The notes: generated by a model from the sequence alone, not told the origin. A stretch of DNA of 64,000 nucleotides from Erpobdella octoculata (GCA_963978895.1 OZ022241.1:8586856-8650855), one strand, 5' to 3'; counted from the stretch's first letter, positions 1 to 10,929 are shown. Numbers and translations are program-made.

Positions 1-6
1 TTTTAC

Positions 7-326
7 CTAGAGTTTACTATATATTTTTTTAATTTTAACTTTACTTAACCTAGTGATGATTCAATGCGTATTGGAGACCAGACTGTGAGTTGAATGATGT
101 TTATTACCCACAGCCATGCTAATCAGCTGTACAACCAAGATAAGAAATACACTGATAATAATAAACATAGACATATCAACATATGTTACACTTCTGGCGT
201 CTGTGTCTATAGACAATTTCCCCCTCCCTGATTTCCAGAATTTAAATTTTTTCTCCTAGAGTTTACTATATAAATTGTTAATTTTAACTCTACTTAACCT
301 CGTATTGATTCAATGCGTATTGGAAT
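7..326. repeat. Diverged ~70-bp direct repeat pair in intergenic DNA
   Basis: A segment beginning CCTAGAGTTTACTATATA and ending near TTCAATGCGTATTGG occurs at about 7-78 and again at about 256-326 with small differences. The stretch 1-830 otherwise holds no recognisable gene; it is AT-rich and may be part of an old repeat that continues beyond the left edge. Confidence 0.6.
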
Positions 327-831
327 TCTTTTTGCGTGTGTAAATTAGGTATTATAACCCAAAAATATCAATTGATACTCTGGTGGGGGATGCATCTCTC
401 CACCCCTCGCTGCTTGTACCTACGTATTTATATAGATATAAAGGGTACCTAATGTTTTTGAGAGCATTCGCTTACCACATCCATGCCGCAGGAGCAACAT
501 TTGGGATGCAGGTAGACTTCATTGATAAAATTTTTTTGAAAAAATAAAAAAAAATCTGTTACTTATTTGACGTTTCATTGACAAAAAAGAGAAAAAACTG
601 AGCAAAAAACACGGAAACACCAGGTAAACCCCGTCAGTAAGCTATTGTTGCGGATGAATTCAACGTAGATTGAACTTACGTTAGAAGAGCAACAATTAAA
701 GTTTTGCATATCACGAGAGCAAAACGATTGAGGAATAAGTGGCGAGCTGGTGTGAGTTTATTTGTAAGTTTGATTTGGTAAGTAACGACAGCTAAGTTGA
801 TATCTAATGAAAAATTTCTTTTTATGTATAT

Positions 832-1000
832 TTTCATTATGATATTTTATAGTCCTTTACACCAAGTGTTTTAAGACTGAATTGGCTGTATGAAGGAAGC
901 ACATAAGTTCTTCTTGTCGTAAATCAAAGTTTGATCCTTTTAACTGTCCCTCCTCCTTTATCCAGGCTTGGGACTGGCTCGCAATTAGCGAGGCGGAGTT
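832..1000 (-). mobile_element. Short A-tailed retroposon (SINE-like), copy 1
   Basis: On the minus strand the unit starts AACTCCGCCTCGCTAATTGC, continues through AGCCTGGATAAAGGAGGAGG and ends in a short A/T-rich tail. It is bounded by a 14-bp target duplication, CTTTTTATGTATAT, at 818-831 and 1001-1014. The same unit recurs near 26.75, 41.39, 42.49 and 51.77 kb. No open frame and no clear Pol III box pair are visible. Variable-length duplications plus an A-rich tail indicate target-primed insertion by a LINE machinery. Confidence 0.8.
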
Positions 1001-1074
1001 CTTTTTATGTATATGAATTATTTTACTAAGCTATTTTAAAAGGAAATAGTTGAATTTTAACAAATATAAAAATA

Positions 1075-1086
1075 ACACACACACAT

Positions 1087-1156
<70 letters not shown>
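1075..1156. repeat. (CA)n followed by (TA)n microsatellite
   Basis: Alternating AC from about 1075 passes into pure AT repeats ending at 1156, exactly where the Gypsy LTR begins (TGTTATAATATCG). The other end of the same retroelement abuts (AT)n at 9679, so the two tracts look like one microsatellite split by the insertion. Confidence 0.9.
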
Positions 1157-1160
<4 letters not shown>

Positions 1161-1204
1161 ATAATATCGATAACCAAACTAAGGTTCTTAGTAGGGATGT
1201 CACG

Positions 1205-1460
1205 GGTACCCGAACCCGAGTTCGGTACTACCCGGTCTTTTTCTGATACCCGAACCCGAACTCGAACCCGAAAGTGTGAAAATTTGATACCCGAACCCGA
1301 ACCCGAAAATGTGAAAACTTGATACCCGAACCCGAACCCGAACCCGAAAATGAGAAAACTTGATACCCGAACCCGAACTCGAACCCGAAAATGTGAAAAC
1401 TTGATACCCGAACTCGAACCCGAACCCGAAAATTCATAAGCCTAATACCCGAACTCGGAG
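1205..1460 (+). repeat. CCCGAA hexamer array, left subterminal region
   Basis: Runs of two to four CCCGAA or CTCGAA hexamers alternate with a spacer reading approximately AAATGTGAAAACTTGATA. The array is part of the hAT-like element ends, not a chromosome end. Confidence 0.9.
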
Positions 1461-2164
1461 TTGTGAACAAATAAATTTTTTTAGTAAATAAATATTTATT
1501 CCAGTTTTAAAAATAGCAACACAAACAGAGTTTTCATAACTTTTCTAGTTTGTTAAAAATGAAATAGTATTAGGAACCGATTTATTAGTGATTGTGTGCT
1601 TAGCTAAACCACTAATCCGTTTGATTATCAGGCGGACCGAGCCGCGAACGAACTTAAAAAAATTAAGCCTTCTTTGGTCGAAGAAATCGCGGATAGCCAT
1701 GACTCTAAACTTTTTACTTCAGTTATATAATCTTATATTTATTCATTCGTATACTCAAAGTTTTTCTGATATAACAAAGACCCTTTGTTATAAAGATAAT
1801 CTTGCATAATATAAACTTTAACTGGCAAAGTCTATAAATGATCTATGCGTCACAGTCATTTTATTGGCAAATGTGTAAGCTAGAACACTAATCCGCCTGA
1901 TTACCCGACCGGACGCGTATTTACAATCCCTGTATGAGCACAGGACGGACCCGATAATTATTCATGTTTACGCTCTTTCTTGCGTTGTGATTGGCTGAAA
2001 ACATTGACGGGATTTTTGATATTTATTAGAAGTTTACTTTCAATGTTGTTCAATTAAAAATATAATTTTTTTAAGAAAAGTTTAGAAAAAAAATTCTAAA
2101 ATAAATTATCTTAAAATGTTTCAGTACATACAGTCATAACTAGATCCAATTGCTAAGTACATCC

Positions 2165-3935
2165 AAGTTCTAGGTTGGCTGAGTTGCTAGGGTGTTAGCC
2201 TTGAATGTGAGAGCATCACGGTCAGGCCCGCAACTACGGGGGGGCGAGGGGGGGCAAAAAACTACATATCTTAAAATTTTCCAGGGGGGGCGAGGGGGGA
2301 CAAAGCCCCCCCTATAAGATATTTCGCCCCCCCTGGAAAATTTTAAGATATGTAGTTTTTTGAAATTTATAAACCTGTTAACCGTTACACAAGTAAATAG
2401 CTGGATAAAACAGCGTATTTCGCCCCCCAATTCTAAGATATGTACTTACTTTTTCGAACTTTATAAACCTGTTAACCGTTATAAAAGTTCATAACTGGAT
2501 AAGGCAGCGGATTTCGCCCACCCACCCCCCCCCAAAAATTCAAGATATGTACCTATTTTTTCGAACCTGTATACAAGTTCATAGCTCGATAATAAGGCAG
2601 CGGATTTCGCTCCCCCTGAAAAATTCTAAGACATCTACATTTTTGAACTTTAAAAACCTGTTATGTAGCTGGATAAAACAGCGTATTTTGTCCCCCCCCC
2701 CATTCTAAGATATGTACCTACTTTTTCGAACTTTATAAACCTGTAAACTGTTATAAAAGTTCATAACTGGATAAGGCAGCGGATTTCGCCCCCCTCCCAA
2801 ATTCTATGATATGTACCTACTTTTTCAAACCTGTTAACCACTATACAAGTTCATAACTGGATAAGGCAGCAGATTTCGCCCCCCCCCCCCCCAAATTCTA
2901 AGATACGTACCTGTTTTTTCGAACCTGTGTACAAGTTCATAGCTCGATAAGGCAGGAATTTTGCCCCCCTCTGAAAAATTCTAAGACATGTACTTTTTTG
3001 AACTTTATAAACCTGTTATGTAGTGTTTAGCTAGATAAGGCAGCGTATTTCGCCCTTCCCCCTTACTGAAAAATTCTAAGTTATGTACCTTGTTGAACTT
3101 TATAAGCCTGTAAACCGTTATTCTGGTACATAGCTGGCTAAAGCAGCGTATTCAGGAATACTCACAAAATTGAGAATGTTGGGTATCTATCATCACATCT
3201 GCAATATAGTGTAGGTTATATTGTATACGGTTAACTTATTAACGCATCACTGCAAACATCTCAGCAAAATCTTGGGATGCAACTTTTTCTCACGGCCCAC
3301 TTATATTTGAAAAAAAATCTAAAACTTTTTAAAGCCTTTCTTTAATTTTTCCTCCAAAAAACTGATGACCGGGGGGTTTAGTCGGAGCTGCTTTTTCAAA
3401 ATATTTTCAAAGCCACTTTTTTATTTTTTCTGTATAAAACCTGATAGCTGATGACCGGGAGAGGGGGCTATCCGGAAGTAGTTTATCCATACATGTTAAA
3501 CCACTTCAGAGAGGCCAACTAGTTGGCCTATCCAACCTCAAAAACCTAAAATATCAGAATAGAAGCTTGAATAGAAGCTTACAGATTGTGTTTAAATTAA
3601 AAAACAAAACAGAAAATTAATTCTGTAATGCAAAGATTTACGATAAATATTGATTATTTTTATTTATTGCACTTTTTGTCATTTTATTTTTATAAACTAT
3701 TCCAGCAAATCCAAAATGAAGTCATAAAAATAATAAACAATATGGGTGTTGCTGACGCACCTTGGTTTTACATATAATATTTACATTCTCTTTTTAACTC
3801 CCGATATAATTTTAGTGGTTTTTTGGCCATTTTCATTTTTCGCCCCCCTTTAGAGATAGCTCGCCCCCCCAGAGCATGACGTCTAGTTGCGGGGCTGATC
3901 ACGGTTCGATTCCCAGTCACTGCCTTACAATTGCT
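2165..3935 (+). repeat. tRNA-derived SINE fragment split by an insertion
   Basis: A tRNA-like head, with GGCTGAGTTGC at about 2177 and GTTAGCCTTGAATGTG, runs to 2222 and resumes at 3906 with the B-box-like GGTTCGATTCCC spanning the join. The segment between is a separate element with an 8-bp duplication. The likeness to a tRNA is partial, so I call it a SINE relic and not a working tRNA gene. Confidence 0.55.
2223..3897. mobile_element. Nested hAT-like element with 8-bp duplication
   Basis: The ends are inverted CAGGCCCGCAACTA and CAGCCCCGCAACTA, one mismatch apart, bounded by the exact duplication ATCACGGT at 2215-2222 and 3898-3905. The interior is a tandem array of roughly 100-130-bp units (about 2280-3150) that alternate runs of G or C with GCGGATTTCGCCC, AAATTCTAAGATATGTAC and CTTTATAAACCTGT. 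No coding capacity is seen. It sits inside a tRNA-SINE relic inside the CCCGAA element. Confidence 0.82.
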
Positions 3936-4856
3936 TTGAGAATAATTTTGTCAGATCTCGATGGAGCCCGTTGAATTCTAAATTTGTATCAACTCTTTTT
4001 TATTCAATTCATACACGAGTCGTTCAACAGATTCTTTCCTGCAACTCGTGAAGTTAATAGCGCTGTTAAATCCCACTAAAATTAACAAAAAAACAATTTC
4101 ATGCTTTGGCTAAGAACAACCAAAGTTGAGATATAACAATACACTAATATCACGTTGTTGATGCAAATTCATTATTTATCGACTGGTTTTTTTTTAGTTA
4201 AATTGGTTTCAAAGTTAGAGTATATAATTTTATTTCATGAAAGTTATCCAGAAAACATTGCTACAAGTAAAATCATAAAATGCAAAATTGTTATTTTACA
4301 AGTAAAGTTTAAAAAAACCAAATGTTATGTTACAAGTAACACAATTTAATTATTTAAATTAGTCCACTACTGTGCGACTAGCATGTGGCACATTCGCGTC
4401 AATGTTTTCAGCCAATCACAGTGCAAGAAAAAGCGTAAACATGAATAATTATCGGTCCGTCCTGTGCTCATACAGTGATTGTAAATACGCCGACCGGACC
4501 GAGCCGCGAAAAAAATTAATAAATCAGAATAATTTAAGAGGTAATCGCAAGCCATACAAGTTTTGTATTATCACCTTTGCGTAACAAATAACACAAATAG
4601 GTCATTTTATTGGTGAGTGTGTAAGCTAGACCACTAATCCGCCTGATTATCTGGCCGGACCGAGCCACGAACGAACTAAAACAATTAAGCCTCCTTCGGC
4701 CAAAGAAATCACATTATTTGGAAAGCTAAAAAAATAACTTGTTAGAGTTTATTCAATACGTGTAATGTCCAATGGATGAATTGATTGCTCTCGTTTGTAT
4801 ATGTATATACACTAGGTAAATTTAAAATCAATCCAGGAATTTGAAACCATAAGCCA

Positions 4857-5096
4857 GTACCCGAACCCGAACCCGAACCCGGTTTTTTGAAAACTACAAA
4901 CCCGAACCCGAACCCGAAAACCTGAGTTTCACAAACCCGAACCCGAACCCGAACCCGAAAACTCGAGTTTTACAAACCCGAACTCGAACCCGAACCCGAA
5001 AACTCTAGTTTCACAAACCCGAACCCGAACCCGAACCCGAAAACTCTAGTTTCACAAACCCGAACCCGAACCCGAACCCGAAAACTCCAAAAAGTA
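4857..5096 (-). repeat. CCCGAA hexamer array, right subterminal region
   Basis: Five blocks of three to four CCCGAA hexamers are separated by a spacer such as AACTCTAGTTTCACAAA. The array mirrors the one at the left end of the same element but in direct, not inverted, base composition: both show CCCGAA on the plus strand. Confidence 0.9.
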
Positions 5097-5114
5097 CTAC
5101 CCGTGACATCCCTA

Positions 5115-5304
5115 GTTCTTAGAAATGGTCCAAAATTTATTAGAAGAAATACACACTTAATCAAAGACTTGTGTCTTAGTAACTGTAATTAAGACTAGTT
5201 GATTGGAGTTATGTAGTCGCTCAGCTCTATTTATTTTCTGTCTTTCTTAGTTATCAATCTTCTGAGGTTTATCAGCCTTGATTATAAACCGTAGATATAA
5301 AACT
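5115..5304 (-). repeat. 3' LTR of the Gypsy element (main part)
   Basis: This segment matches 9487-9678 almost base for base. The remaining LTR end (TGTTATAATATCG to GGTTCTTAG) lies at 1157-1191, on the far side of the inserted hAT-like element. A G-rich stretch, GGCTGGGGTAG on the minus strand, precedes the LTR and could be the polypurine tract. Confidence 0.85.
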
Positions 5305-5957
5305 ACCCCAGCCATCAACAACAACGTTGGCAACTGTCACTGCTTCTTGATTAGGTATAGCAAAAACCTCTGGCCATTTTGTAAAATAATCTATGACCAC
5401 AAGAATGTACTTATTGCCAGATTTTGACACTGGAAATAAACCTGCTAAATCTATAGCAATTCTTTCAAAAGGGGAACCTACATTGTACTGTTGTAAATGG
5501 CCCTTTGTTTTAGCGTGTGGTCCTTTACTAGCGGCACAGGTATCACATTTTTTACACCATTCCTCTACATCCATTTTACAGTATACCCAATAAAATCTTT
5601 GGCGGATCTTGTCCAACGTTTTATTCATCCCTAGATGTCCCCCTGATACTCCGGAGTGCATTTGTTGGAGCACTTCTGGTACTTTTACTTTTGGAATAAT
5701 TAATTGCAAAACATTGGTGGAACCATCAGTGCTTTCCCAACCCTTAGAGAATCCCATTGTGCCCAATACGATTTAGTAGCAGGACTCAATTCAGAAATCT
5801 CTTGCCAGTCAGGTTTCTTCCCTTCTTCCATCCATCTCAAAATCGGCCCTATATCATCATCTTTTAATTGTTCGTCTCGAATCACATCATCTGACCAAGT
5901 GTCGTCAATTTGAAACCGTACCTGAAAATACTGATTATTTATTTCCTTCCCCTCCAT
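5272..5957 (-). pseudogene. Gypsy integrase remnant, zinc-binding domain and truncated core
   Basis: Two overlapping frames (5700-5957, then 5272-5766) carry the H2C2 zinc-binding region (HLGMNKTLDKIRQRFYW, then CKKCDTC) and the start of the catalytic core (IDLAGLFPVSKSGNKYILVV). The frame runs straight into the LTR after VANVVVD, so the second half of the core, including the later acidic residues, is gone. A frameshift near 5760 separates the two frames. It cannot encode a working integrase. Confidence 0.88.
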
Positions 5958-7448
5958 GCGAATGCAATACTTACATTCATCATTGCAAGGTCGTCGTGAC
6001 AGTGCGTCAGCATTTTGTGCTGTTCACCCTTCCGATGCTGAATTTCAAACTCGTATGATTGTAAACGTTCAATCCACCTAGCCACTTGTTCTTCTGGATT
6101 TTTAAAATTTAAAAGCCATTTCAAAGCAGCGTGATCCGTTCTCAACAAAAACTTTTGACCATATAAATACTTGTGAAAGTGCTTAATAGAATCAACGATT
6201 GCTAATAACTCACGTCTGGTGACGCAATAATTGCGCTCCGGTTTCGACAAAGTTCTGCTATAATAAGCTATAACCTTTTCATTGCCGTCAACAATTTGAC
6301 TAAGCACTGCCCCTATTCCTTCATTACTTGCATCTGTGTCTAATACAAAATCTTTTCCAGGGATTGGATACGACAGAACTGGCGTCAAACTCAAAGCTGT
6401 TTTTAACCGTTCGAACGCCTGTTGATTTGCCTCTGACCAATCAAACGATGCATTCTTTTCTGTAAGCTTATATAGTTCCTTTGCAATGCTGGAAAAGCTG
6501 GCTACAAATCGTCGATAATATGTGCACAAACCAAGAAAGCTTCTTAATTCTTGAGAATTTCTCGAAACAGGCCAATGGTTAACCGCTTCAATTTTCTCAG
6601 GATCGGTTCCTACCCCTTCGGCAGAAACTATATGACCAAGATATTTCACCTTGCTTTTGAAAAGTGCACACTTTGCCGGATTTAGCTTCATACCAGCATC
6701 CCGGATCCTTTGGAAAACTTCTCCAAGATTGTGTAGATGCTCTTCAAACGTCTTTCCAACAACAATAATGTCGTCCAAATAAACAAGACACGTTCTCCAA
6801 TTTAATCCTTGTAACACATACTCCATAAGTCGCTCGAAAGTTGCGGGTGCGTTGCACAAGCCAAATGGCATCACTGTAAATTGCCACAATCCTTCACCTA
6901 TTGAAAAGGCAGTTTTCTCGCGATCCTGGGAATGTATTCCCACCTGCCAATATCCGCTCTTAAGATCTAAAGTAGAAAACATTCGAGATCCCGCAAGTGT
7001 ATCGATGGTGTCATCGATTCTGGGCAAAGGGTAACTATCTTTTTGTGTGACCTCGTTTAACATTCTGTAGTCGACACAAAAACGTAGCGAATTATCCTTC
7101 TTCTTAGTTCTTAACAAGTACTACAGGTGAACTCCATGGACTATTGGATGGTTCAATAACTCCTTGTTTCTTCATCTTTTCTAACATCTTTCTAGCTTCT
7201 TCCCGCTTTGCCAGTGGAAGCCTTCGTGGCAGTTGACGAATGGGCTCTGTATTACCAGTTCGAATTCGGTGTTCAACGATCTTTGTTTTCCCATTGTCTT
7301 CTTCGTCAATAGCTATTATATCACAATATTCTTCAATCAGCTTTTCCGCTTTGACATAGTCCATTGGTTTTAATGAAGTTTTAGCGGCTTCAAGCAGTTC
7401 CTGAATTTGCGAGTACTTCATTCTCTTTTCATTATTACTTTTTACCAA
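5939..7448 (-). pseudogene. Gypsy reverse transcriptase and RNase H
   Basis: The segment 7104-7448 holds the linker and the start of RT ([17 protein letters not shown]). A frameshift near 7110 leads into 5939-7117, which contains [22 protein letters not shown], the palm motif YLDDI, the connection [11 protein letters not shown] and an RNase H domain with [14 protein letters not shown] second frameshift near 6000 breaks the RNase H end. Catalytic aspartates are present, so the damage is mainly by frameshift. The family is Ty3/Gypsy by the RT-RNase H-integrase order. Confidence 0.93.
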
Positions 7449-8268
7449 CCACTGTGGTACATGCCACTATGTGATCGACTGGGCTGCATACCGCAATTTC
7501 ATCACCTTTTGTTATTTGCTTGTCGCATTCTGTCACATTCATAACTCTGACTGGCACGTAGCTTCCTGACTCCGTTCGTACCAGTGTTTTTCCGATCATT
7601 AATCCATGTTTTTCAACTCCGTTCAGGGGCTCGATGAACCCAACAACTCTTAAATTTTTCTCATTCTCTATTCTTGCCCAAACCAAAGATTCCGACTGAG
7701 CAGGTACAATGATGCTCTTTGTTACCAATACTCGCTTTACCGAATTTGTTTCGCCTTTATAGCAAACAGGTATTTCCATATTTCCCTGTCTGAATGTTTC
7801 AATTTTTAAGTCCACTGCAAACCCCTGAATTCTCATAAAGTCAAGCCCAAGTAGGCATTCTTCTTCTATATCAGCAACCAGAAACTGGTGCTGAAAAGTC
7901 TTATTTCCCAGCCTTATTTCAGTTTGAATTTTACCAACTACTGGAACAAGCTCTCCTGTTGCAGTCTTTAAACGGATGTGCTTTCCACTTTGTAAAACCT
8001 CTCCTTTCGCCAAACAAGGTTTTATGATTGAACAAGAAGCTCCCGTATCAATAATAAACTTACAGTTTCTCATTCCTAATCTACCTTCCACAAATAAACT
8101 AGTTCCTTTTCCAAGAACGGTAACTAGCACAACTCTGCAAGGCAAATTATCTTTTACCTTCACAGAATCTGATTTTTTCTTGTTGGATTGGGCCTTTATG
8201 GGTTTTTCTTGTTTGACATCATTACGCCTACAGTGATCCATTTTCTCCTGTTGCCCGGGTCTAAACAT
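7435..8268 (-). pseudogene. Gypsy aspartic protease region
   Basis: A frame of 277 residues includes the retropepsin signature FIIDTGASCSII near residues 89-100 and the later GLDFM element. It lies in the same frame as the upstream Gag and is separated from it only by a TGA within the Gag zinc knuckle. It ends at 7435 and pol continues in another frame after a short overlap (7435-7448), probably through an indel in an A-run. Confidence 0.88.
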
Positions 8269-8304
8269 CTGAATTATACAGTCTTTTTGTAGATGTCCCG
8301 GTCT

Positions 8305-9435
8305 TCAACAACTCCAGCAGCGTGGTGAGTTATTTCTTTTCCAGTTAATTCTTTCCTTAATTACTCTCCGGACTCGATCATCCAGTTCATCTTCGTCCTC
8401 GCTTCCCAATTTTCTTACGTGACGAGACCTATCAGATGGCTCCACAGAGGCTTCATAATTTATTGCAAATGCCAAAGCTTCGCTGGGACTAGCTACGCGG
8501 GTAACCCTAAGAGCCTTTTGGGTTTCAGAGTTCTTCAAGGCCGCTATGAATCCATCCGTAATAATTGTGTTGAGGACATTTCGAGGGCACAAGGGGTATC
8601 CCAGATTAGCAAGCCGTTCTATATCCGCTTCCAGCTGTTGCATGCTTTCTTCGGCTTTCTGGCGTCGACTCTTGAGTTGAGCTCGAAAAATTTCGGGCGC
8701 GCGTTGATTACCGAATCTGTTCTCAAGAACCTTTACGATCGCGTCGTAATCATCTCTATCTACAATAAGCTCGAGAAGCTGTAAAGCTTCTCCCCTCAAG
8801 GAAAATACCAGATTTTCTGCCTTCTGATGGCTGGTTAACCAGTTATTTTTCCTGGCAGCAATTTCAAATTGAGCTTTGTAGACGGACCATGAAACAGTGC
8901 CATCAAAAGCCGGGGTCTTGACATGCTCAACAGAATGAATTCTTTCTTGGGCTTGGCAACCAGTCTGTCCTTGTTTGACCAGATTGTTCAATTTTATCTC
9001 CAGGTTGCTCTCGATTCTCTTCTCGATTTCCTTGGTATTCTCTTCTACCAATTTTTCCAGGTTATTAACTCTTTTCTCCACATCTGTTAATTTAAACTGT
9101 CCTTCGAGAATTAATTCTTTAATTCCTTCCATAACGGCTTTGGTTTCTTTTTGCGCTGCTCTGTTTTCTTCCTGTGCTGCTCTGTTTAGCTCCTGTGCTG
9201 CTCTGTTTTGCTCCTGTGCTGCTCTGTTTTCTTCCGTCATCTTGTTCAGGAAATTTGTTAATTCTTCGTCCATATCAAATTCGAAATCGTCTGCATCCAG
9301 ACCTTGGCTTTCTAATGTCATTCGGAGGCGATCCACGAGCTCAGACTTTTTTCCTTTGTCATTGAGTTTTCGGTTTTTTAGTTCCCGCCTCAACTCAAAC
9401 AGGGAGAGTTCTTCCAATAATTTGTGATGAACCAT
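8305..9435 (-). CDS. Gypsy Gag with SAP motif and coiled coil
   Basis: The 376-residue frame starts at an ATG 28 bases inside the LTR. Residues about 8-45 (LSLFELRRELKNRKL...KSELVDRL) read as a SAP nucleic-acid-binding motif. Residues about 70-150 are a coiled coil with repeated NRAAQE units. The retrotransposon Gag domain follows. The frame stops with CWSC, the first half of a CCHC zinc knuckle; after a TGA the same frame continues RPGHLQKDC, the second half. So a single nonsense change interrupts the knuckle. Confidence 0.85.
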   Translation of the reverse strand: MVHHKLLEELSLFELRRELKNRKLNDKGKKSELVDRLRMTLESQGLDADDFEFDMDEELTNFLNKMTEENRAAQEQNRAAQELNRAAQEENRAAQKETKAVMEGIKELILEGQFKLTDVEKRVNNLEKLVEENTKEIEKRIESNLEIKLNNLVKQGQTGCQAQERIHSVEHVKTPAFDGTVSWSVYKAQFEIAARKNNWLTSHQKAENLVFSLRGEALQLLELIVDRDDYDAIVKVLENRFGNQRAPEIFRAQLKSRRQKAEESMQQLEADIERLANLGYPLCPRNVLNTIITDGFIAALKNSETQKALRVTRVASPSEALAFAINYEASVEPSDRSRHVRKLGSEDEDELDDRVRRVIKERINWKRNNSPRCWSC

Positions 9436-9444
9436 TTTTATTTA

Positions 9445-9463
9445 TCTCGCTTCTGACACCAGT
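9445..9463 (-). other. Putative primer-binding site of the Gypsy element
   Basis: On the minus strand the LTR ends TTATAACA and is followed by ACTGGTGTCAGAAGCGAG. A TGG-starting segment just inside the 5' LTR is the usual place for the tRNA primer-binding site; I did not assign the tRNA. Confidence 0.6.
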
Positions 9464-9675
9464 TGTTATAATATCGATAACCAAACTAAGGTTCTTAGAA
9501 ATGGTCCAAAATTTATTAGAAGAAATACACACTTAATCAAAGACTTGTGTCTTAGTAACTGTAATTAAGACTAGTTGATTGGAGTTATGTAGTCGCTCAG
9601 CTCTATTTATTTTCTGTCTTTCTTAGTTATCAATCTTCTGAGGTTTATCAGCCTTGATTATAAACCGTAGATATA

Positions 9676-9678
<3 letters not shown>
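9464..9678 (-). repeat. 5' LTR of the Gypsy element
   Basis: This uninterrupted LTR copy starts (plus strand) TGTTATAATATCGATAACC and runs to about GTAGATATAAAA, where (AT)n begins. It serves as the reference that shows the 3' copy was split at GGTTCTTAG. Confidence 0.85.

Positions 9679-9755
<77 letters not shown>
9679..9755. repeat. (AT)n microsatellite
   Basis: About 38 AT repeats lie between the Gypsy LTR and the LTR-like end of the second Gypsy remnant (AAACGTAATATTCCAACA). Confidence 0.95.
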
Positions 9756-9758
<3 letters not shown>

Positions 9759-9776
9759 AAACGTAATATTCCAACA

Positions 9777-10871
9777 ATACTCCCCCACCAGAGAGCACTG
9801 GTAAAAAAAATTAGGTTAGGTAATCCGCCAATTTGCTGGGCCAATGAACTCTTCTACCTGATCTTGCCTGGATAGGAAGAGGTGTAGGCTAGCTGGTAAC
9901 TGCTCTGGCTGTGTCTGGTGAGTTCAAAGTTGGAGTGCCGGGTGCTGTTGATGTAGGTGGTAGCGGTGGAGCAAGGAGCACTTGGAATGAATGCTGGTTT
10001 GAGTCGTTCTATCGAGATGGTGTCCTTGCGTCCATTCTTGTTGACTACAAAATACCTCTCATGTTGTTCTAGTACTTCATACTGTCCGCTATACTGAGGC
10101 TGTAACGGCTGTTTGTGAGAGTCCACACGAATTAAGACTTGCGGTGTCGTGAGGAGGTCTTTCGGCATGTAAGACTTTGTTTGTAGTTGTCTTGGCGGCT
10201 CTGCCTTGATACTTATCATGTGGTCCTTGAGTCGTGAAACGTAGTTTGAAACATCGATAGTGTTGTCGCCGGAAATTGATGAAGAAAATTCTCCTGGCAG
10301 TCTCAAAGTTGTTCCGTAGACAAGTTCTGTTGGTGAACATTGGAGATCATCTTTGACGGATGAACGAATTCCTAATAAAACTAACGGTAAGGATTCTGTC
10401 CATCCTGTGGATGAGGTGTGTGAAGCGAGAGATGATTTGAGTTGTCGATGAAAACGTTTGACCATCCCATTGGCTGCGGGATGATAGGCTGTGGTATTGA
10501 TGTGATGGATGCCTAATAGTTTGTTCATTTGATAAAAGAGATGAGATGAAAACTGGCTACCTCGATTGGTTGTAATTGTCTCAGGGACGCCAAAAGTTGG
10601 ATACACAACCGATCATGATATGTTTCATTATTGTTTCGGTTGAAGTGTCGCTGAGGGGAATGGCTACGGGCCATCTTGTGAAACGATCGATGAAGGTCAA
10701 AATGTATGTGTAACCTTCAGAGAAAAGAAGTGGTCCTACAAGGGTCGATATGCACATGCTGGTAACTGAAAGCTGGATGGTGTTGTTTTGGTATGGCGGT
10801 GTATTTTGTTCTTTTGACAAGGGAGACATTCTCGGCACCATGCCCTTATGTCCTTGTCCATGTTGGGCCAT
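9777..10871 (-). pseudogene. Second Gypsy remnant, integrase and 3' end
   Basis: On the minus strand, 10581-10871 carries an integrase zinc-binding end (CRECLPCQKNK in one frame) and core start (GYTYILTFIDRFTRWPVAIP in another). 9854-10606 carries the rest of the core ([30 protein letters not shown]) and a C-terminal tail with [13 protein letters not shown]. Frameshifts separate the parts. A purine run (GGTGGGGGAGTATTG) then TTGGAATATTACG may be the polypurine tract and LTR start, cut off by the microsatellite. This element differs from the first Gypsy copy. Confidence 0.85.
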
Positions 10872-10929
10872 ACAAACGTTGACGAATTAGTTTTGATGTT
10901 GCTCTTGTGCCGGGATGAGATAACTCAGG

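Larger units (their letters stand above)
1192..5114. mobile_element. hAT-like non-autonomous DNA element with CCCGAA subterminal repeats
   Basis: The ends are inverted copies of TAGGGATGTCACGGGTA, flanked by the exact 8-bp duplication GTTCTTAG at 1184-1191 and 5115-5122. Removing the element restores the sequence seen in the intact LTR at 9464-9678, which proves the borders. Just inside each end lie CCCGAA hexamer arrays. The interior has inverted segments (about 1590-2010 against 4370-4700) and a second inserted element at 2223-3897. No transposase is visible. The 8-bp duplication fits the hAT superfamily. Confidence 0.88.
1157..9678 (-). mobile_element. Degenerate Gypsy-type LTR retrotransposon (coding on minus strand)
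   Basis: Order on the minus strand: 5' LTR (9464-9678), primer-binding-like site, Gag with a SAP motif (8305-9435), protease (7435-8268), reverse transcriptase and RNase H (5939-7448), integrase (5272-5957), 3' LTR (5115-5304 plus 1157-1191). The 3' LTR is split by the 3.9-kb hAT-like element at 1192-5114. The coding region has one in-frame TGA, several frameshifts and an integrase cut off near the start of its catalytic core, so it is inactive. Both outer ends touch (AT)n, so the target was probably a microsatellite and the target duplication cannot be read. Confidence 0.88.

Noticed and set aside
1050..1322. Open frames made of YIYIYI from (AT)n tracts, here and near 9.7, 36.8, 41.2, 42.2, 50.6 and 63.1 kb
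   Set aside because: They only translate dinucleotide repeats and have no conserved flank.
1205..5096. CCCGAA repeats as a real or interstitial telomere
   Set aside because: They lie symmetrically inside the borders of a transposon with an exact 8-bp duplication, so they belong to the element.
7435..7448. Programmed frameshift between protease and reverse transcriptase of the Gypsy element
   Set aside because: There is an A-run, but the element has several other frameshifts and a truncated integrase, so random decay explains it.
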